Below, piece after piece: positions 1 through 9,428 of a DNA stretch of 64,000 nucleotides. The stretch is from Dickeya dianthicola NCPPB 453 (GTDB taxonomy: Bacteria > Pseudomonadota > Gammaproteobacteria > Enterobacterales > Enterobacteriaceae), in the NCBI RefSeq assembly GCF_000365305.1, contig NZ_CM001841.1, forward strand, positions 1,908,822-1,972,821. The letters are read 5' to 3'. The position numbers and the translations under genes are program-made. A model generated the notes under the pieces. It searched no databases, was not told the DNA's origin, and saw only the letters and a program-made list of their open reading frames with translations. Position 1 is the first letter of the stretch. Each line of letters begins with the position of its first letter.

Positions 1-203
1 CAGGTGCGTTGGCTGCGTTACTCGGCCGATTTCATGGGCCTCGCAATCTACGTGACATAGCTTAATATAGCCGGAAGCAGAAAGGGGAAAAACCCCGCCT
101 TAACGGATTCTTAACGAAAGTGCGGGGTGGGTTCAGAGAATGATGTATGCCGTATGGCAAGCATGAGCGGAACAATCAGATCAATTCCATCAGATCAATT
201 CAA
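1..203. other. Left-edge non-coding stretch downstream of hcr
   Basis: A plus-strand frame runs in from the left edge and stops at TAG 58-60 (about 19 codons); it may be the end of a gene or chance, and I cannot assign it. Complementary arms at 92-98 and 122-128 (ACCCCGC/GCGGGGT) could form a weak hairpin downstream of hcr, but no clear U-tract follows. The repeat at 175-216 is listed separately. In E. coli poxB lies beyond hcr; nothing here identifies it. Confidence 0.3.
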
Positions 204-216
204 TCAGACCAATTCG
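175..216. repeat. Three 14-bp tandem repeats over the hcr stop codon
   Basis: Units at 175-188, 189-202 and 203-216 share ATCAGAYCAATTC with one or two differences. The third unit contains the end of hcr (stop 204-206 on the minus strand), and the other two lie directly downstream. It looks like a tandem duplication of the gene's 3' end. Confidence 0.85.
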
Positions 217-1211
217 ACATCGCCTTGTAACTGGCAACTGCAGGCCAGCACATAGCCGTTTTCAATCTCGTCGGGCGTCAGCGTCATGGTGCTGGTGGTG
301 GTATAGCTGCCGCTGAGAATACGGGTTTTACAACTGCCGCACACACCGGCGCGACAGGCCGCGTTCACCGGCAACTGGTGGCTTTCCAGCGCAGCCAACA
401 GGCTGATGCCGACCGGAACTTTCAACTGCTGCAATGAATGGCGGATGGTCATGGTGAGTTGTTCGCCATCATCATCCGGTGCGGTTTCCGGCGCGCCGAA
501 TTGCTCCTTAAAAATACGTTCGCGTGGAACGCCGGCCTGCAGGCAGAAGGTTTCTACCTGTTGCATATAGGGTTGCGGACCGCAGGTCATCACGGTGCGA
601 CTGGCGATATCCGGCACCTGTTGCGACAGGACTGATTCAGTAAGGCGGCCGCTGAGAAAACCGGCTTCAGCCTGCTGTTCCGCCATCAGGGTCAGTTGCA
701 GTTGTTGTGGGTAACGCTGGCGAAGCGCTTGCCATTCAGCGGCAAAAATCACGTGTTGCGGGGAGCGGACATTGAAGATCACCTGAATATCCGTATGCGG
801 GCGATTGACCAGCAGCCAGCGCGTCATCGACATGACCGGCGTAACGCCGCAGCCTGCCGCCAGCATCAGGTAACGGTCGCTGACGGCGCGGGTGCAGGTG
901 AATTCACCCTGCGCATCGGAAATCCACAGATAATCGCCGGGTTTCACCTGTTCGGTCAGCCAGCGCGAGCCGGCGCCGTTTTCCAGCCGACGTACCGTGA
1001 AAGTGATGAACGGGCTCAGTCCAGGCGAGGAGGACAGGGTATAAGCGCGCAGCGTTTCACTGCTGTTGGCGATGCTGACCAGTGCGTACTGGCCGGGCTG
1101 CCAGGGATAAAAATCATGGTTGATCAGGGAAAGCGTCCACACATCCGGCGTTTCCTGATGAAGAGAGTGTACCTGCATGCGGTTGGGGCATTGCGGGGTC
1201 GGCATGGTCAT
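204..1211 (-). CDS. hcr: NADH oxidoreductase for hybrid cluster protein (Hcr)
   Basis: 335 aa. Cytoplasmic reductase that passes electrons from NADH through FAD and a [2Fe-2S] centre to the hybrid cluster protein Hcp. Order of domains: FAD-binding beta barrel with RAYTLSS (residues 55-61), NAD-binding domain with AAGCGVTP (118-125) and CGP (210-212), then a C-terminal plant-type ferredoxin domain with Cys286, Cys291, Cys294 and Cys324. The start is supported by GGAG seven bases upstream. It lies 60 bp downstream of hcp in the same orientation, as in E. coli, so the two are probably co-transcribed. The last codons and the stop lie in a 14-bp tandem repeat. Confidence 0.96.
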   Translation of the reverse strand: MTMPTPQCPNRMQVHSLHQETPDVWTLSLINHDFYPWQPGQYALVSIANSSETLRAYTLSSSPGLSPFITFTVRRLENGAGSRWLTEQVKPGDYLWISDAQGEFTCTRAVSDRYLMLAAGCGVTPVMSMTRWLLVNRPHTDIQVIFNVRSPQHVIFAAEWQALRQRYPQQLQLTLMAEQQAEAGFLSGRLTESVLSQQVPDIASRTVMTCGPQPYMQQVETFCLQAGVPRERIFKEQFGAPETAPDDDGEQLTMTIRHSLQQLKVPVGISLLAALESHQLPVNAACRAGVCGSCKTRILSGSYTTTSTMTLTPDEIENGYVLACSCQLQGDVELV

Positions 1212-1228
1212 GGGACGTCTCCATAACA

Positions 1229-1255
1229 GCCTTCCGCCATGCGGCGGCGGAAGGC
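1229..1255. other. Intercistronic hairpin between hcp and hcr
   Basis: A perfect 10-bp inverted repeat (GCCTTCCGCC / GGCGGAAGGC, 7-nt loop) fills the gap between hcp and hcr. There is no U-tract, so it is more likely an mRNA-stabilising or partial attenuating structure than a full terminator. Confidence 0.55.
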
Positions 1256-1271
1256 GAAGGTCAACAAAAAA

Positions 1272-2924
1272 TCAGGCGGTGAGGATGTCTTTGAGGTCCT
1301 GTTCCACGGTGGTGATGGCGCGCATGCCGAACTTCTCGTTCAGAATCGCCAGCAGCGACGGGGTCAGGAAGCCCGGTGCGGTTGGGCCGGTATAAATATT
1401 TTTCACGCCCAGCGCCAGCAGCGTCAGCAGAATGACGATGGCTTTCTGTTCAAACCAGGACAGCACCAGACTCAGCGGCAGGTCGTTGACGCCGCAGCCC
1501 AGTTTTTCCGCCAGATTGACCGCCAGCATGATGGCGGCGTAAGCGTCGTTGCACTGGCCGACATCCAGCAGACGCGGCAAGCCTTCCAGCGTGCCGAAGT
1601 CCAGTTTATTGAAGCGGTATTTACCGCAGGCCAGCGTCATGATCAGGCAATCTTGCGGCACGCTGAGCGCGAAATCGGTGTAGTAGCTGCGTTCGGTGCG
1701 GCTGCCGTCGCAACCGCCGACCAGAAAGACGTGGCGCAGTTTCTTGCTGGCGACCAGATCAATCACGGTATCGGCAGCGCTCAACAGGGTCTGGCGGCCA
1801 AAACCAACGGTAATCAGGTGTTCGATTTCACTGTACGGGAAGCCTGGCAGTTGCTGCGCCTGCGCGATCACGGTGCTGAAATCATCGCCTTCGAGATGCT
1901 GCGCGCCCGGCCAGCCGACAATGCTGCGAGTCCAGATACGGTCGGTATACTGGCCCACGTTGGGGTCGATGATGCAGTTGGATGTCATCACGATCGGGCC
2001 GGGGAATTTGGCGAATTCGCTTTGCTGATTCTGCCAGCCGCTGCCGTAGTTACCGACCAGATGGGAGAACTTCTTCAATTCCGGATAACCGTGCGCCGGC
2101 AGCATTTCGCCGTGGGTATAGATATTGATGCCGGTGCCTTCGGTCTGCTCCAGCAGCATACGCAGGTCTTTCAGGTCATGGCCGGAAATCAGAATCGCTT
2201 TGCCCGCTACCGGGCGTACGTTAACCTGAGTCGGCTGCGGATGGCCGTAGGCAGAGGTTTCCCCCTGATCCAGTATCGCCATTACGCCGAAATTCATTTT
2301 TCCGATGGCCATCGCGTTGCCGAGCAGGGTGTCGACATCGGTGGGCGCGGTGCCAAGCCAGGCCATAAACGCATGGTAGTCGGCGTATAATGCGTCATCG
2401 TGCTGCCCCAGCACATGCGCGTGTTCCATATAAGCGGCGGCGCCTTTCAGGCCGTACAGGCACAGCATACGCAACCCGTGGATATCTTCGCCAATGGCGG
2501 CTTTATCCCTATTCAGCGCGAACTCGGCGGCCTGTTGCTGCAGCGTCGGGATATCGTCGCCCGCCAGTTGCAGTTCCGCCATCGGGTGATCGACTGCGAC
2601 GCCTGCGTCCAGCAACCGGCAGCGGGTTGCCAGCCCTTGACGCAGACGAATCGCTTCACGGGCGTAACCGATGATACGCGGTGAATCAAAGTTAACGTTG
2701 GTCAGGGTAGAGAAGAAGGCGCGGGGAGCAAAACTGTCGATCTCGTGGTCGATGATGCCCAAAGCGCGTGCCTGCAACGCCCAGGCAGACAATCCCTGCA
2801 GTACGGCGACCAGCAGGTCTTGCAGGTCAGAGGTTTCGGCGGTCTTGCCGCACATGCCTTGCGCGTAGGCGCAGCCGTTACTGGCCGGGGTTCGGATGGT
2901 CTGTTCACATTGCACACAATACAT
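1272..2924 (-). CDS. hcp: Hydroxylamine reductase / NO reductase, hybrid cluster protein
   Basis: 550 aa, the usual length for the enterobacterial (class II) family. Hcp holds an Fe-S cluster and a hybrid Fe-S-O cluster; it reduces hydroxylamine in vitro and acts as a high-affinity NO reductase in vivo. The N-terminal cluster ligands are Cys3, Cys6, Cys18 and Cys25 (C-x2-C-x11-C-x6-C). The C-terminal half carries conserved blocks such as [18 protein letters not shown] and the cysteine in LACGKYRFN. First gene of the hcp-hcr pair. The upstream region has an NsrR-like palindrome, consistent with the nitrosative-stress control known for E. coli hcp. Confidence 0.97.
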   Translation of the reverse strand: MYCVQCEQTIRTPASNGCAYAQGMCGKTAETSDLQDLLVAVLQGLSAWALQARALGIIDHEIDSFAPRAFFSTLTNVNFDSPRIIGYAREAIRLRQGLATRCRLLDAGVAVDHPMAELQLAGDDIPTLQQQAAEFALNRDKAAIGEDIHGLRMLCLYGLKGAAAYMEHAHVLGQHDDALYADYHAFMAWLGTAPTDVDTLLGNAMAIGKMNFGVMAILDQGETSAYGHPQPTQVNVRPVAGKAILISGHDLKDLRMLLEQTEGTGINIYTHGEMLPAHGYPELKKFSHLVGNYGSGWQNQQSEFAKFPGPIVMTSNCIIDPNVGQYTDRIWTRSIVGWPGAQHLEGDDFSTVIAQAQQLPGFPYSEIEHLITVGFGRQTLLSAADTVIDLVASKKLRHVFLVGGCDGSRTERSYYTDFALSVPQDCLIMTLACGKYRFNKLDFGTLEGLPRLLDVGQCNDAYAAIMLAVNLAEKLGCGVNDLPLSLVLSWFEQKAIVILLTLLALGVKNIYTGPTAPGFLTPSLLAILNEKFGMRAITTVEQDLKDILTA

Positions 2925-2941
2925 AATGGCTTCCTTTTTTA

Positions 2942-3040
2942 AAGTTGCATTTTTAATGCTTGTTTAAGAGCATAGAACGGTTTGCCAGTGTCTAAGAAGA
3001 TCTTTTATAGGCAATTTAAGGCGAAGTTGATTTAGCGCAA
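2942..3040 (-). promoter_or_regulatory. hcp control region: NsrR-like and weak FNR-like sites
   Basis: At 2942-2964 an 11-1-11 palindrome (AAGTTGCATTT / TAATGCTTGTT, 8 of 11 positions symmetric) resembles the NsrR operator, just upstream of the hcp start. At 3027-3040 TTGATTTAGCGCAA keeps one full half of the FNR consensus and part of the other. In E. coli hcp is repressed by NsrR and activated by FNR. The sites were picked by eye and the FNR one is weak. Confidence 0.35.
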
Positions 3041-3177
3041 TTTTTACTTGTGGATGACAATCACTCGCATCCGTAGGGTATTTTTATGCGTCGCGAGGCA
3101 GATCCGAGGCCTAGGGCTTGACCCTGCCGCGCTTTTGTCGTCATTCTCGTGAGAAGACCACAGAACAGGAGGCACGG

Positions 3178-4833
3178 ATGTATCTGGAAAGAGTCGAGAT
3201 TCTTGGATTCCGTGGTATTAACCGACTGTCGCTGACGCTGGACGACAATACCGTGCTGATCGGTGAAAACGCCTGGGGCAAGTCCAGCCTGCTGGATGCG
3301 CTCTCGCTGCTGTTGACGCCGTCGCCGCCGCTTTATCACTTTGATCTGCAAGATTTTCATTTTACGCCGGGCGATGAAGCCAGTCGTGAGCGTCACCTGC
3401 AGGTGATCTTCACGTTTTGCGAATCTGCGCCCGGTCACCATCTGGCTCCCCGTTATCGTTCGTTGTCGCCGGTATGGATCAAGGGCGAAGGGCGGTTGCA
3501 CCGCATTTTCTATCGGCTGGAAGGGGAAATGGATGAAAGCCAGGCGATCTTTACCTGGCGCAGCTTTCTTGATGCCAATGGTCAGGCGCTGCCGCTGGAC
3601 AATATCGATTGGCTGGCCAGCGAAGTGATTCGCCTGCATCCGGTGCTGCGGCTGCGCGACGCTCGCTTTATTCGCCGTTTCCGCACCGGCACGCTGATGC
3701 CGCAAATCGACGATAACGCTCGGTTATCGCACCAGTTTGAGACGCTGGTGCGTGAACTGGCGCAAAATCCCAACCGGTTGACCAACCAGGAGTTGCGGCA
3801 GGGCCTGGTGGCGATGCGCCAGCTGGTCGAGCACTATTTTTCCGAACAGGGCGCGGACCCGAACGACCGCCGCCACCATCGTCATGCGCGCGCGGGCAAT
3901 GGCCGGGCATGGCGCTCGCTGGATAACATCAACCGCATGATTTCCGGCCCTAACAGCCGCAGCCGCCGTATTATCCTGCTGGAGCTGTTTTCCACTCTGT
4001 TGCAGGCCAAGGGTTCCACGGCGCTTGACCCGCACGCCCGGCCATTGCTGCTGATTGAAGACCCGGAAACCCGGCTGCACCCGATCATGCTGTCGGTGGC
4101 GTGGGGGCTGCTGACGCAGTTGCCGCTGCAAAAGATCACCACCACCAATTCCGGCGAACTGCTGTCGCTGGTGCCGGTCGAACAGGTTTGCCGCCTGGTG
4201 CGTGAGTCGGCGAAGGTCGCTACCTACCGTATCGGCCGTCAGGGCATGACGCAGGAAGATAGTCGGCGCATTACCTTTCACATTCGGTTTAATCGTTCGG
4301 CGTCGTTATTTGCGCGCTGCTGGCTGTTGGTCGAGGGTGAAACCGAAGTCTGGATGCTCAGTGAGCTGGCGCGGCAATGCGGCCACCACTTCGAAGCGGA
4401 AGGGGTAAAGGTGATTGAGTTTGCCCAGGCGGGGTTGAAACCGCTGCTGAAATTCGCCTATCGCATGGGCATTGAATGGCATGTGCTGGTGGATGGCGAT
4501 GACGCCGGGAAAAAGTATGCCGCCACCGCTCGTAGCCTGCTGCAATCGCAGAGTGAGTCCGAACGCGACCATTTGACCATGCTGCCGGCGTTGGACATGG
4601 AGCATTTTATGTATCGCAACGGCTTTAGTCAGGTTTATCACCGGGTGGCGCAATTGCCGGAGCCGCTGTCGGCGGCCAAGGTCATCACCAAGGCGATTCA
4701 CCGAACATCCAAACCGGACCTGGCGATTGAAGTGGCGCTGGACGCGGCCTCTCAGGGCGAGTCGGCCATTCCGCCGCTGATTCGCAGTATGTTTTCGCGG
4801 GTGTTATGGCTGGCGCGTGGGCGGGCGGATTAA
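3178..4833 (+). CDS. ybjD: OLD-family ATP-dependent endonuclease (YbjD)
   Basis: 551 aa. Overcoming-lysogeny-defect type protein: an SMC/ABC-like ATPase fused to a C-terminal TOPRIM nuclease domain. Seen here: P-loop GENAWGKSS near residue 34, Walker B-like LLIEDPETRLHP near 295, the TOPRIM acidic residue in LVEGETEVWML near 382, and the DxD-type LVDGDDAG near 440. The start ATG at 3178 is chosen over an in-frame upstream start because AGGAGG lies just upstream and the N-terminus then matches E. coli YbjD. The cellular role is not established. Single gene; the aqpZ and macAB neighbours of E. coli are missing here. Confidence 0.9.
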   Translation: MYLERVEILGFRGINRLSLTLDDNTVLIGENAWGKSSLLDALSLLLTPSPPLYHFDLQDFHFTPGDEASRERHLQVIFTFCESAPGHHLAPRYRSLSPVWIKGEGRLHRIFYRLEGEMDESQAIFTWRSFLDANGQALPLDNIDWLASEVIRLHPVLRLRDARFIRRFRTGTLMPQIDDNARLSHQFETLVRELAQNPNRLTNQELRQGLVAMRQLVEHYFSEQGADPNDRRHHRHARAGNGRAWRSLDNINRMISGPNSRSRRIILLELFSTLLQAKGSTALDPHARPLLLIEDPETRLHPIMLSVAWGLLTQLPLQKITTTNSGELLSLVPVEQVCRLVRESAKVATYRIGRQGMTQEDSRRITFHIRFNRSASLFARCWLLVEGETEVWMLSELARQCGHHFEAEGVKVIEFAQAGLKPLLKFAYRMGIEWHVLVDGDDAGKKYAATARSLLQSQSESERDHLTMLPALDMEHFMYRNGFSQVYHRVAQLPEPLSAAKVITKAIHRTSKPDLAIEVALDAASQGESAIPPLIRSMFSRVLWLARGRAD

Positions 4834-4834
4834 G

Positions 4835-4861
4835 AATGCCGGCCGCCCGGCGGCCGGCATT
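4835..4861. terminator. Strong GC hairpin between ybjD and cspD
   Basis: An inverted repeat AATGCCGGCCG..CGGCCGGCATT sits directly after the ybjD stop, between two convergent genes. The stem is very stable but no T-run follows on either strand, so terminator function is probable rather than certain. Confidence 0.55.
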
Positions 4862-4921
4862 GAACTCGTTTGACCTGGTTAGGAATTAAAGGAGAAAGAC
4901 CGGAAAGCATGGGGTGAACAT

Positions 4922-5143
4922 TCAGGCGACCGTTTCACCGGCTACCGGCACGATCAGACTGGCGTGATTTCCTTTTGGTCCCTGGTGTACGGTGAATTGC
5001 ACCACCTGACCTGCTTTCAGCGTCCTGTAGCCGTCCATCTGAATGGTTGAATAGTGGGCGAAAATATCATCACCGCCGCTCTCGGGACAAATAAAGCCAA
5101 AGCCTTTGGCGTTATTGAACCATTTAACAGTACCTGTCTCCAT
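4922..5143 (-). CDS. cspD: Cold-shock-like protein CspD
   Basis: 73 aa single OB-fold cold-shock domain. RNA-binding motifs are visible as KGFGFI (RNP1) and DIFAHY (RNP2). In E. coli CspD is a stationary-phase inhibitor of DNA replication that binds single-stranded DNA, and is degraded by Lon. The position divergent from clpS-clpA is the same as in E. coli, which supports cspD over other csp paralogues. Confidence 0.94.
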   Translation of the reverse strand: METGTVKWFNNAKGFGFICPESGGDDIFAHYSTIQMDGYRTLKAGQVVQFTVHQGPKGNHASLIVPVAGETVA

Positions 5144-5466
5144 ACATCTTCATCCTTCGCTAGCGTGTTCTCTAAGGTGAGGTTATTGGGTTAAGGCAAA
5201 ACAGAATTGATTAAAACAGCATCAATTCAACTCTACACTCTAGTGAAATCACCTCGGCCGTCAAGCACCCGAACCCGACACTTTGCTGCAGGTTTGTGAA
5301 AATTTGATACAGATAACGCTATCGTCGGGTTTTATTGCCGTTAATATCAGGAAGGACGCACTTTTGGGGTCTGAGCGATTTTGACCGGGCGGTGATACAA
5401 TAAAAATCAGGCATGCTGCTGTGAAGACAGATAGCGGATAAGTATCAGAACTGATTTGGATAGAAG
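5144..5466. other. Divergent cspD / clpS promoter region
   Basis: 323 bp without a credible gene. It should hold the promoters for both directions. The only distinct structure I see is a perfect 8-bp inverted repeat, GAATTGAT (5204-5211) and ATCAATTC (5221-5228), with a 9-bp spacer, 60-85 bp upstream of cspD. The spacer is too long for an FNR site; it may be an operator for an unknown regulator. Confidence 0.5.
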
Positions 5467-5787
5467 ATGGGAAATCATAGTACCGGAGCACAGACCGACG
5501 ACCTGACTAAAGAACATTATGCGGAAGCCTTACAGCCGCCATCGATGTATAAAGTGATACTTAACAACGATGATTACACGCCGATGGAATTTGTTATTGA
5601 CGTTCTGCAAAAGTTCTTTTCTTATGATATTGAACGTGCAACGCAACTGATGCTTACGGTTCACCATCAGGGCAAAGCCATCTGCGGCGTCTACAGCGCC
5701 GAGGTGGCTGAAACCAAGGTAGCGCAGGTGAACCGTTATGCTCGGGAGAACGAGCATCCATTGCTTTGTACGCTGGAAAAAGCCTGA
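5467..5787 (+). CDS. clpS: ClpAP adaptor protein ClpS
   Basis: 106 aa, as in E. coli. Cytoplasmic N-recognin that binds proteins with N-degron residues and delivers them to ClpAP. The conserved core [15 protein letters not shown], with the substrate-pocket aspartate/asparagine residues, is at about residues 34-48, followed by [19 protein letters not shown]. It lies 29 bp upstream of clpA and is probably in one operon. It works with aat in this window, which adds N-terminal Leu/Phe and so creates ClpS substrates. Confidence 0.97.
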   Translation: MGNHSTGAQTDDLTKEHYAEALQPPSMYKVILNNDDYTPMEFVIDVLQKFFSYDIERATQLMLTVHHQGKAICGVYSAEVAETKVAQVNRYARENEHPLLCTLEKA

Positions 5788-5816
5788 ATTAGGGTAATTT
5801 ATTGGGGGAGGTGCCT

Positions 5817-8093
5817 ATGCTCAATCAAGAACTGGAACTCAGTCTCAACATGGCTTTCGCCAGAGCGCGCGAGCACCGGCATGAGTTTATGACCGTGGAA
5901 CATTTATTGCTGGCGCTACTCAGCAATCCCTCCGCACGAGAGGCATTGGAGGCCTGTACGGTTGATCTGACGGTTCTGCGTCAGGAACTGGAAACTTTTA
6001 TCGAACAGACCACGCCCACGCTGCCGCAAAATGATGAAGAACGGGATACCCAGCCGACGCTGAGTTTTCAGCGGGTGCTGCAACGCGCCGTGTTTCACGT
6101 GCAGTCGTCCGGGCGCAGCGAGGTGTCCGGCGCCAACGTGCTGGTCGCCATCTTCAGCGAGCAGGAATCTCAGGCGGCCTACCTGCTGCGCAAACACGAC
6201 GTCAGTCGGTTGGATGTGGTGAATTTCATTTCCCACGGTACGCGCAAAGAAGAGTCCGGTCCGGCGGCAAACCCGGAAAATCCGGTTAACGAAGAACAGG
6301 CTGGCGGGGAGGAGCGTATGGAAAATTTCACCACAAATCTCAACCAGCTTGCCCGGGTGGGCGGCATCGACCCGCTGATTGGCCGCGACAGCGAACTGGA
6401 GCGCACCATTCAGGTGCTGTGCCGCCGTCGTAAAAACAACCCGCTGCTGGTGGGTGAATCCGGCGTGGGGAAAACCGCTATCGCCGAAGGGCTGGCCTGG
6501 CGCATCGTGCAGGGCGACGTGCCGGAGGTGATGGCTGGCTGCACGCTCTACTCGCTGGATATCGGCTCGTTGCTGGCCGGCACCAAGTACCGCGGCGACT
6601 TCGAAAAGCGCTTTAAAGCGCTGCTCAAGCAGTTGGAGCAGGATAAGAGCAGCATCCTGTTTATTGATGAAATCCACACCATTATCGGCGCTGGCGCGGC
6701 TTCCGGCGGCCAGGTGGACGCTGCCAACCTGATCAAGCCGTTGCTGTCCAGCGGCAAGATTCGCGTGATTGGCTCTACCACGTATCAGGAATTCAGCAAT
6801 ATCTTCGAAAAAGATCGCGCGCTGGCGCGCCGCTTCCAGAAAATCGACATCACCGAGCCGAGCGTGGAAGAGACGGTGCAGATAATCAACGGTCTGAAGC
6901 CGAAATACGAAGCGCATCACGACGTGCGTTATACCGCCAAGGCGATTCGTGCAGCGGTGGAACTGGCGGTGAAATACATTAATGACCGTCATCTGCCGGA
7001 TAAAGCGATCGACGTGATCGATGAGGCCGGCGCCCGCTGCCGCCTGTTGCCGGTGAGCAAACGCAAGAAAACCGTCAATGTGGCGGATATTGAAGCGGTG
7101 GTCGCTCGCATCGCCCGTATTCCGGAGAAAACCGTTTCCGCCAGCGACCGTGATGTGCTGCGTAATCTGGGCGATCGTCTGAAGATGCTGGTGTTCGGGC
7201 AGGATAAAGCCATTGAAGCGCTGACTGAAGCCATCAAGATGAGTCGTGCCGGTCTGGGGCATGAACGCAAACCGGTCGGGTCGTTCCTGTTTGCCGGTCC
7301 GACCGGGGTCGGGAAAACGGAAGTGACGGTGCAACTGGCGAAAGCGCTGGATATTGAGCTGCTGCGCTTTGATATGTCTGAATACATGGAACGCCATACG
7401 GTCAGCCGTCTGATCGGCGCGCCTCCGGGCTACGTGGGTTACGATCAGGGCGGGCTGCTCACCGATGCGGTGCTCAAGCATCCGCATTCGGTGCTGCTGC
7501 TTGATGAGATCGAGAAGGCGCACCCGGATGTGTTCAACCTGCTGTTGCAGGTCATGGACAACGGCACGCTGACCGATAACAACGGCCGCAAAGCGGATTT
7601 CCGCAATGTGATCGTGGTGATGACCACCAATGCCGGGGTGCGGGAAACCCAGCGTAAGTCGATTGGCCTTATCCAGCAGGACAACAGCAGCGATGCGATG
7701 GAAGAGATCAAAAAAGTCTTCACGCCGGAATTCCGCAACCGTCTGGATGGCATTATCTGGTTCAACCACTTGTCTGCGGAAGTGATTCAGCAGGTGGTGG
7801 ACAAGTTTATTGTCGAACTGCAAGCGCAACTGGACGCCAAAGGCGTGTCGCTGGAAGTCAGCGAAGACGCGCGCAACTGGCTGGCGGAAAAAGGCTACGA
7901 CAAGGCGATGGGCGCGCGGCCGATGGCACGCGTCATTCAGGAAAACCTCAAGAAACCGCTGGCTAATGAGCTATTGTTCGGCTCGCTGGTGGACGGCGGT
8001 TCCGTGAAAGTGGAACTGGATAAGGCAGCCCAGCAGTTGACTTATCGCTTCCTGAGCGCACAGAAGACCAAAGCCGAAGGCGCGGTTCACTGA
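5817..8093 (+). CDS. clpA: ATP-dependent Clp protease ATP-binding subunit ClpA
   Basis: 758 aa, identical in length to E. coli ClpA when started at ATG 5817, which has GGGGAGG upstream; an in-frame start at 5802 would add five residues. Two AAA+ modules are visible: Walker A GESGVGKT (about residue 214) and GPTGVGKT (about 495), with Walker B FIDEIHT and LLDEIEKAH. The N-terminal repeat domain is where ClpS docks. The hexamer unfolds substrates into ClpP. A terminator follows at 8141. Confidence 0.98.
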   Translation: MLNQELELSLNMAFARAREHRHEFMTVEHLLLALLSNPSAREALEACTVDLTVLRQELETFIEQTTPTLPQNDEERDTQPTLSFQRVLQRAVFHVQSSGRSEVSGANVLVAIFSEQESQAAYLLRKHDVSRLDVVNFISHGTRKEESGPAANPENPVNEEQAGGEERMENFTTNLNQLARVGGIDPLIGRDSELERTIQVLCRRRKNNPLLVGESGVGKTAIAEGLAWRIVQGDVPEVMAGCTLYSLDIGSLLAGTKYRGDFEKRFKALLKQLEQDKSSILFIDEIHTIIGAGAASGGQVDAANLIKPLLSSGKIRVIGSTTYQEFSNIFEKDRALARRFQKIDITEPSVEETVQIINGLKPKYEAHHDVRYTAKAIRAAVELAVKYINDRHLPDKAIDVIDEAGARCRLLPVSKRKKTVNVADIEAVVARIARIPEKTVSASDRDVLRNLGDRLKMLVFGQDKAIEALTEAIKMSRAGLGHERKPVGSFLFAGPTGVGKTEVTVQLAKALDIELLRFDMSEYMERHTVSRLIGAPPGYVGYDQGGLLTDAVLKHPHSVLLLDEIEKAHPDVFNLLLQVMDNGTLTDNNGRKADFRNVIVVMTTNAGVRETQRKSIGLIQQDNSSDAMEEIKKVFTPEFRNRLDGIIWFNHLSAEVIQQVVDKFIVELQAQLDAKGVSLEVSEDARNWLAEKGYDKAMGARPMARVIQENLKKPLANELLFGSLVDGGSVKVELDKAAQQLTYRFLSAQKTKAEGAVH

Positions 8094-8140
8094 GTTAAAG
8101 TCACTGAGTAAATTGAATACGCCGTCGCGCTAAATACACC

Positions 8141-8167
8141 AAAGGGCATCGTCAGATGCCCTTTTTC
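8141..8167 (+). terminator. clpA terminator
   Basis: Hairpin AAGGGCATC-GTCA-GATGCCCTTTTT, a 9-bp stem followed by a T-run, 48 bp after the clpA stop. Confidence 0.9.
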
Positions 8168-8377
8168 ATGTCGATCACATTTGTGTCGGTCAGCCGTGTT
8201 TCAGTTGGCCCTCGCGCGTTTTGCCCGATTGTGGCTCACCGCGTTGCCCGAATTCACGTTGTCCGAATTAATAAGTAGATAAATTATTGATAGGTTTGGG
8301 ACGCAAACGCCCTCACCGTAAGGCAAGGGCTGAAAGGTAAACACCCTGGCGCATCGCCTCAGGCGATAGCGCGGTTG
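8168..8377. other. clpA-infA intergenic DNA without tRNA-Ser
   Basis: E. coli carries the tRNA gene serW here. I find no T-loop or acceptor-stem signature on either strand. The stretch holds a diverged 15-bp tandem pair (8243-8271, core GTTGYCCGAATT) and a small hairpin at 8350-8371 (ATCGCC/GGCGAT) just downstream of infA that may end its transcript. Confidence 0.5.
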
Positions 8378-8614
<237 letters not shown>

Positions 8615-8687
8615 TTACCTTAGTTTTTAACCGGCAAGATAATGCCGAAAAACCCGCCTTATGTAAAGGCGCGTAAGTCGCCGCCAC

Positions 8688-9416
8688 TCATTTATCCCCT
8701 TCTAACGGGGTATCGGCAACAGGGATGAGCAGAGGTTGCGGACGCCAGCAACCGTCGATTAATGTTGCCTGTTGCAGCCGGTTCAGCTCGTGTAGAAATT
8801 CGCGCCGGGGAATGTCACACGCGCCCAGCGAGGCAGTATGGTCGTTGAGTACCTGGCAATCAATCAGTTGACCGCCGTGGCGCACAAAATGCTGCAGGAA
8901 CGCTGTCAGTGCGTATTTGGACGCGTTATCTGCCCGGCTGAACATCGATTCGCCGCAAAACAACGCGCCTTGAGCGATACCATACAAGCCGCCGACCAAC
9001 TGGGCGCCGCGCCAGACCTCGACCGAGTGCGCCAGCCCGGACAGGTGCAACTGAATATAGGCGCGCACGATGTCCCTGCCAATCCAGGTGCCTTCCTCGC
9101 GCTCGCTGGCGCAGGCGGAAATTACCGCTTCAAACGCCTGATTCAGCGTGACCCGATAATCGGCGCGGCGAATGAACTTTTTCATGCTGCGACTGAGGTG
9201 AAACTGCGCCGGGAACAGCACCGCTCGCGGGTCCGGGCACCACCACAGGATAGGCTCTCCTGGTGAAAACCACGGGAAAATCCCCTGACGGTAGGCGCTT
9301 AGCAGACGCTCTGGCGACAGGTCGCCGCCGTAGGCCAACAGACCGTTGGGATCCCGCAGCGCGGTTTCCGGGTTAGGAAATTGCAGCGAAAACGGGGACA
9401 GTTCATACAACAGCAT
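8688..9416 (-). CDS. aat: Leucyl/phenylalanyl-tRNA-protein transferase
   Basis: 242 aa. Transfers Leu or Phe from aminoacyl-tRNA to proteins with N-terminal Arg or Lys, generating ClpS/ClpAP substrates. Conserved blocks: [21 protein letters not shown] (seen from about residue 48) and [16 protein letters not shown] (about 155). The gene starts 12 bp after the cydC stop, so it is likely transcribed behind cydDC as well as from its own promoter. Confidence 0.96.
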   Translation of the reverse strand: MLLYELSPFSLQFPNPETALRDPNGLLAYGGDLSPERLLSAYRQGIFPWFSPGEPILWWCPDPRAVLFPAQFHLSRSMKKFIRRADYRVTLNQAFEAVISACASEREEGTWIGRDIVRAYIQLHLSGLAHSVEVWRGAQLVGGLYGIAQGALFCGESMFSRADNASKYALTAFLQHFVRHGGQLIDCQVLNDHTASLGACDIPRREFLHELNRLQQATLIDGCWRPQPLLIPVADTPLEGDK

Positions 9417-9428
9417 ACGCGCCTCGGC

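Noticed and set aside
5916..7829. 637-codon minus-strand frame opposite clpA
   Set aside because: Shadow of a strongly codon-biased AAA+ gene; composition is His/Gln/Arg-rich nonsense and no family motif is present.
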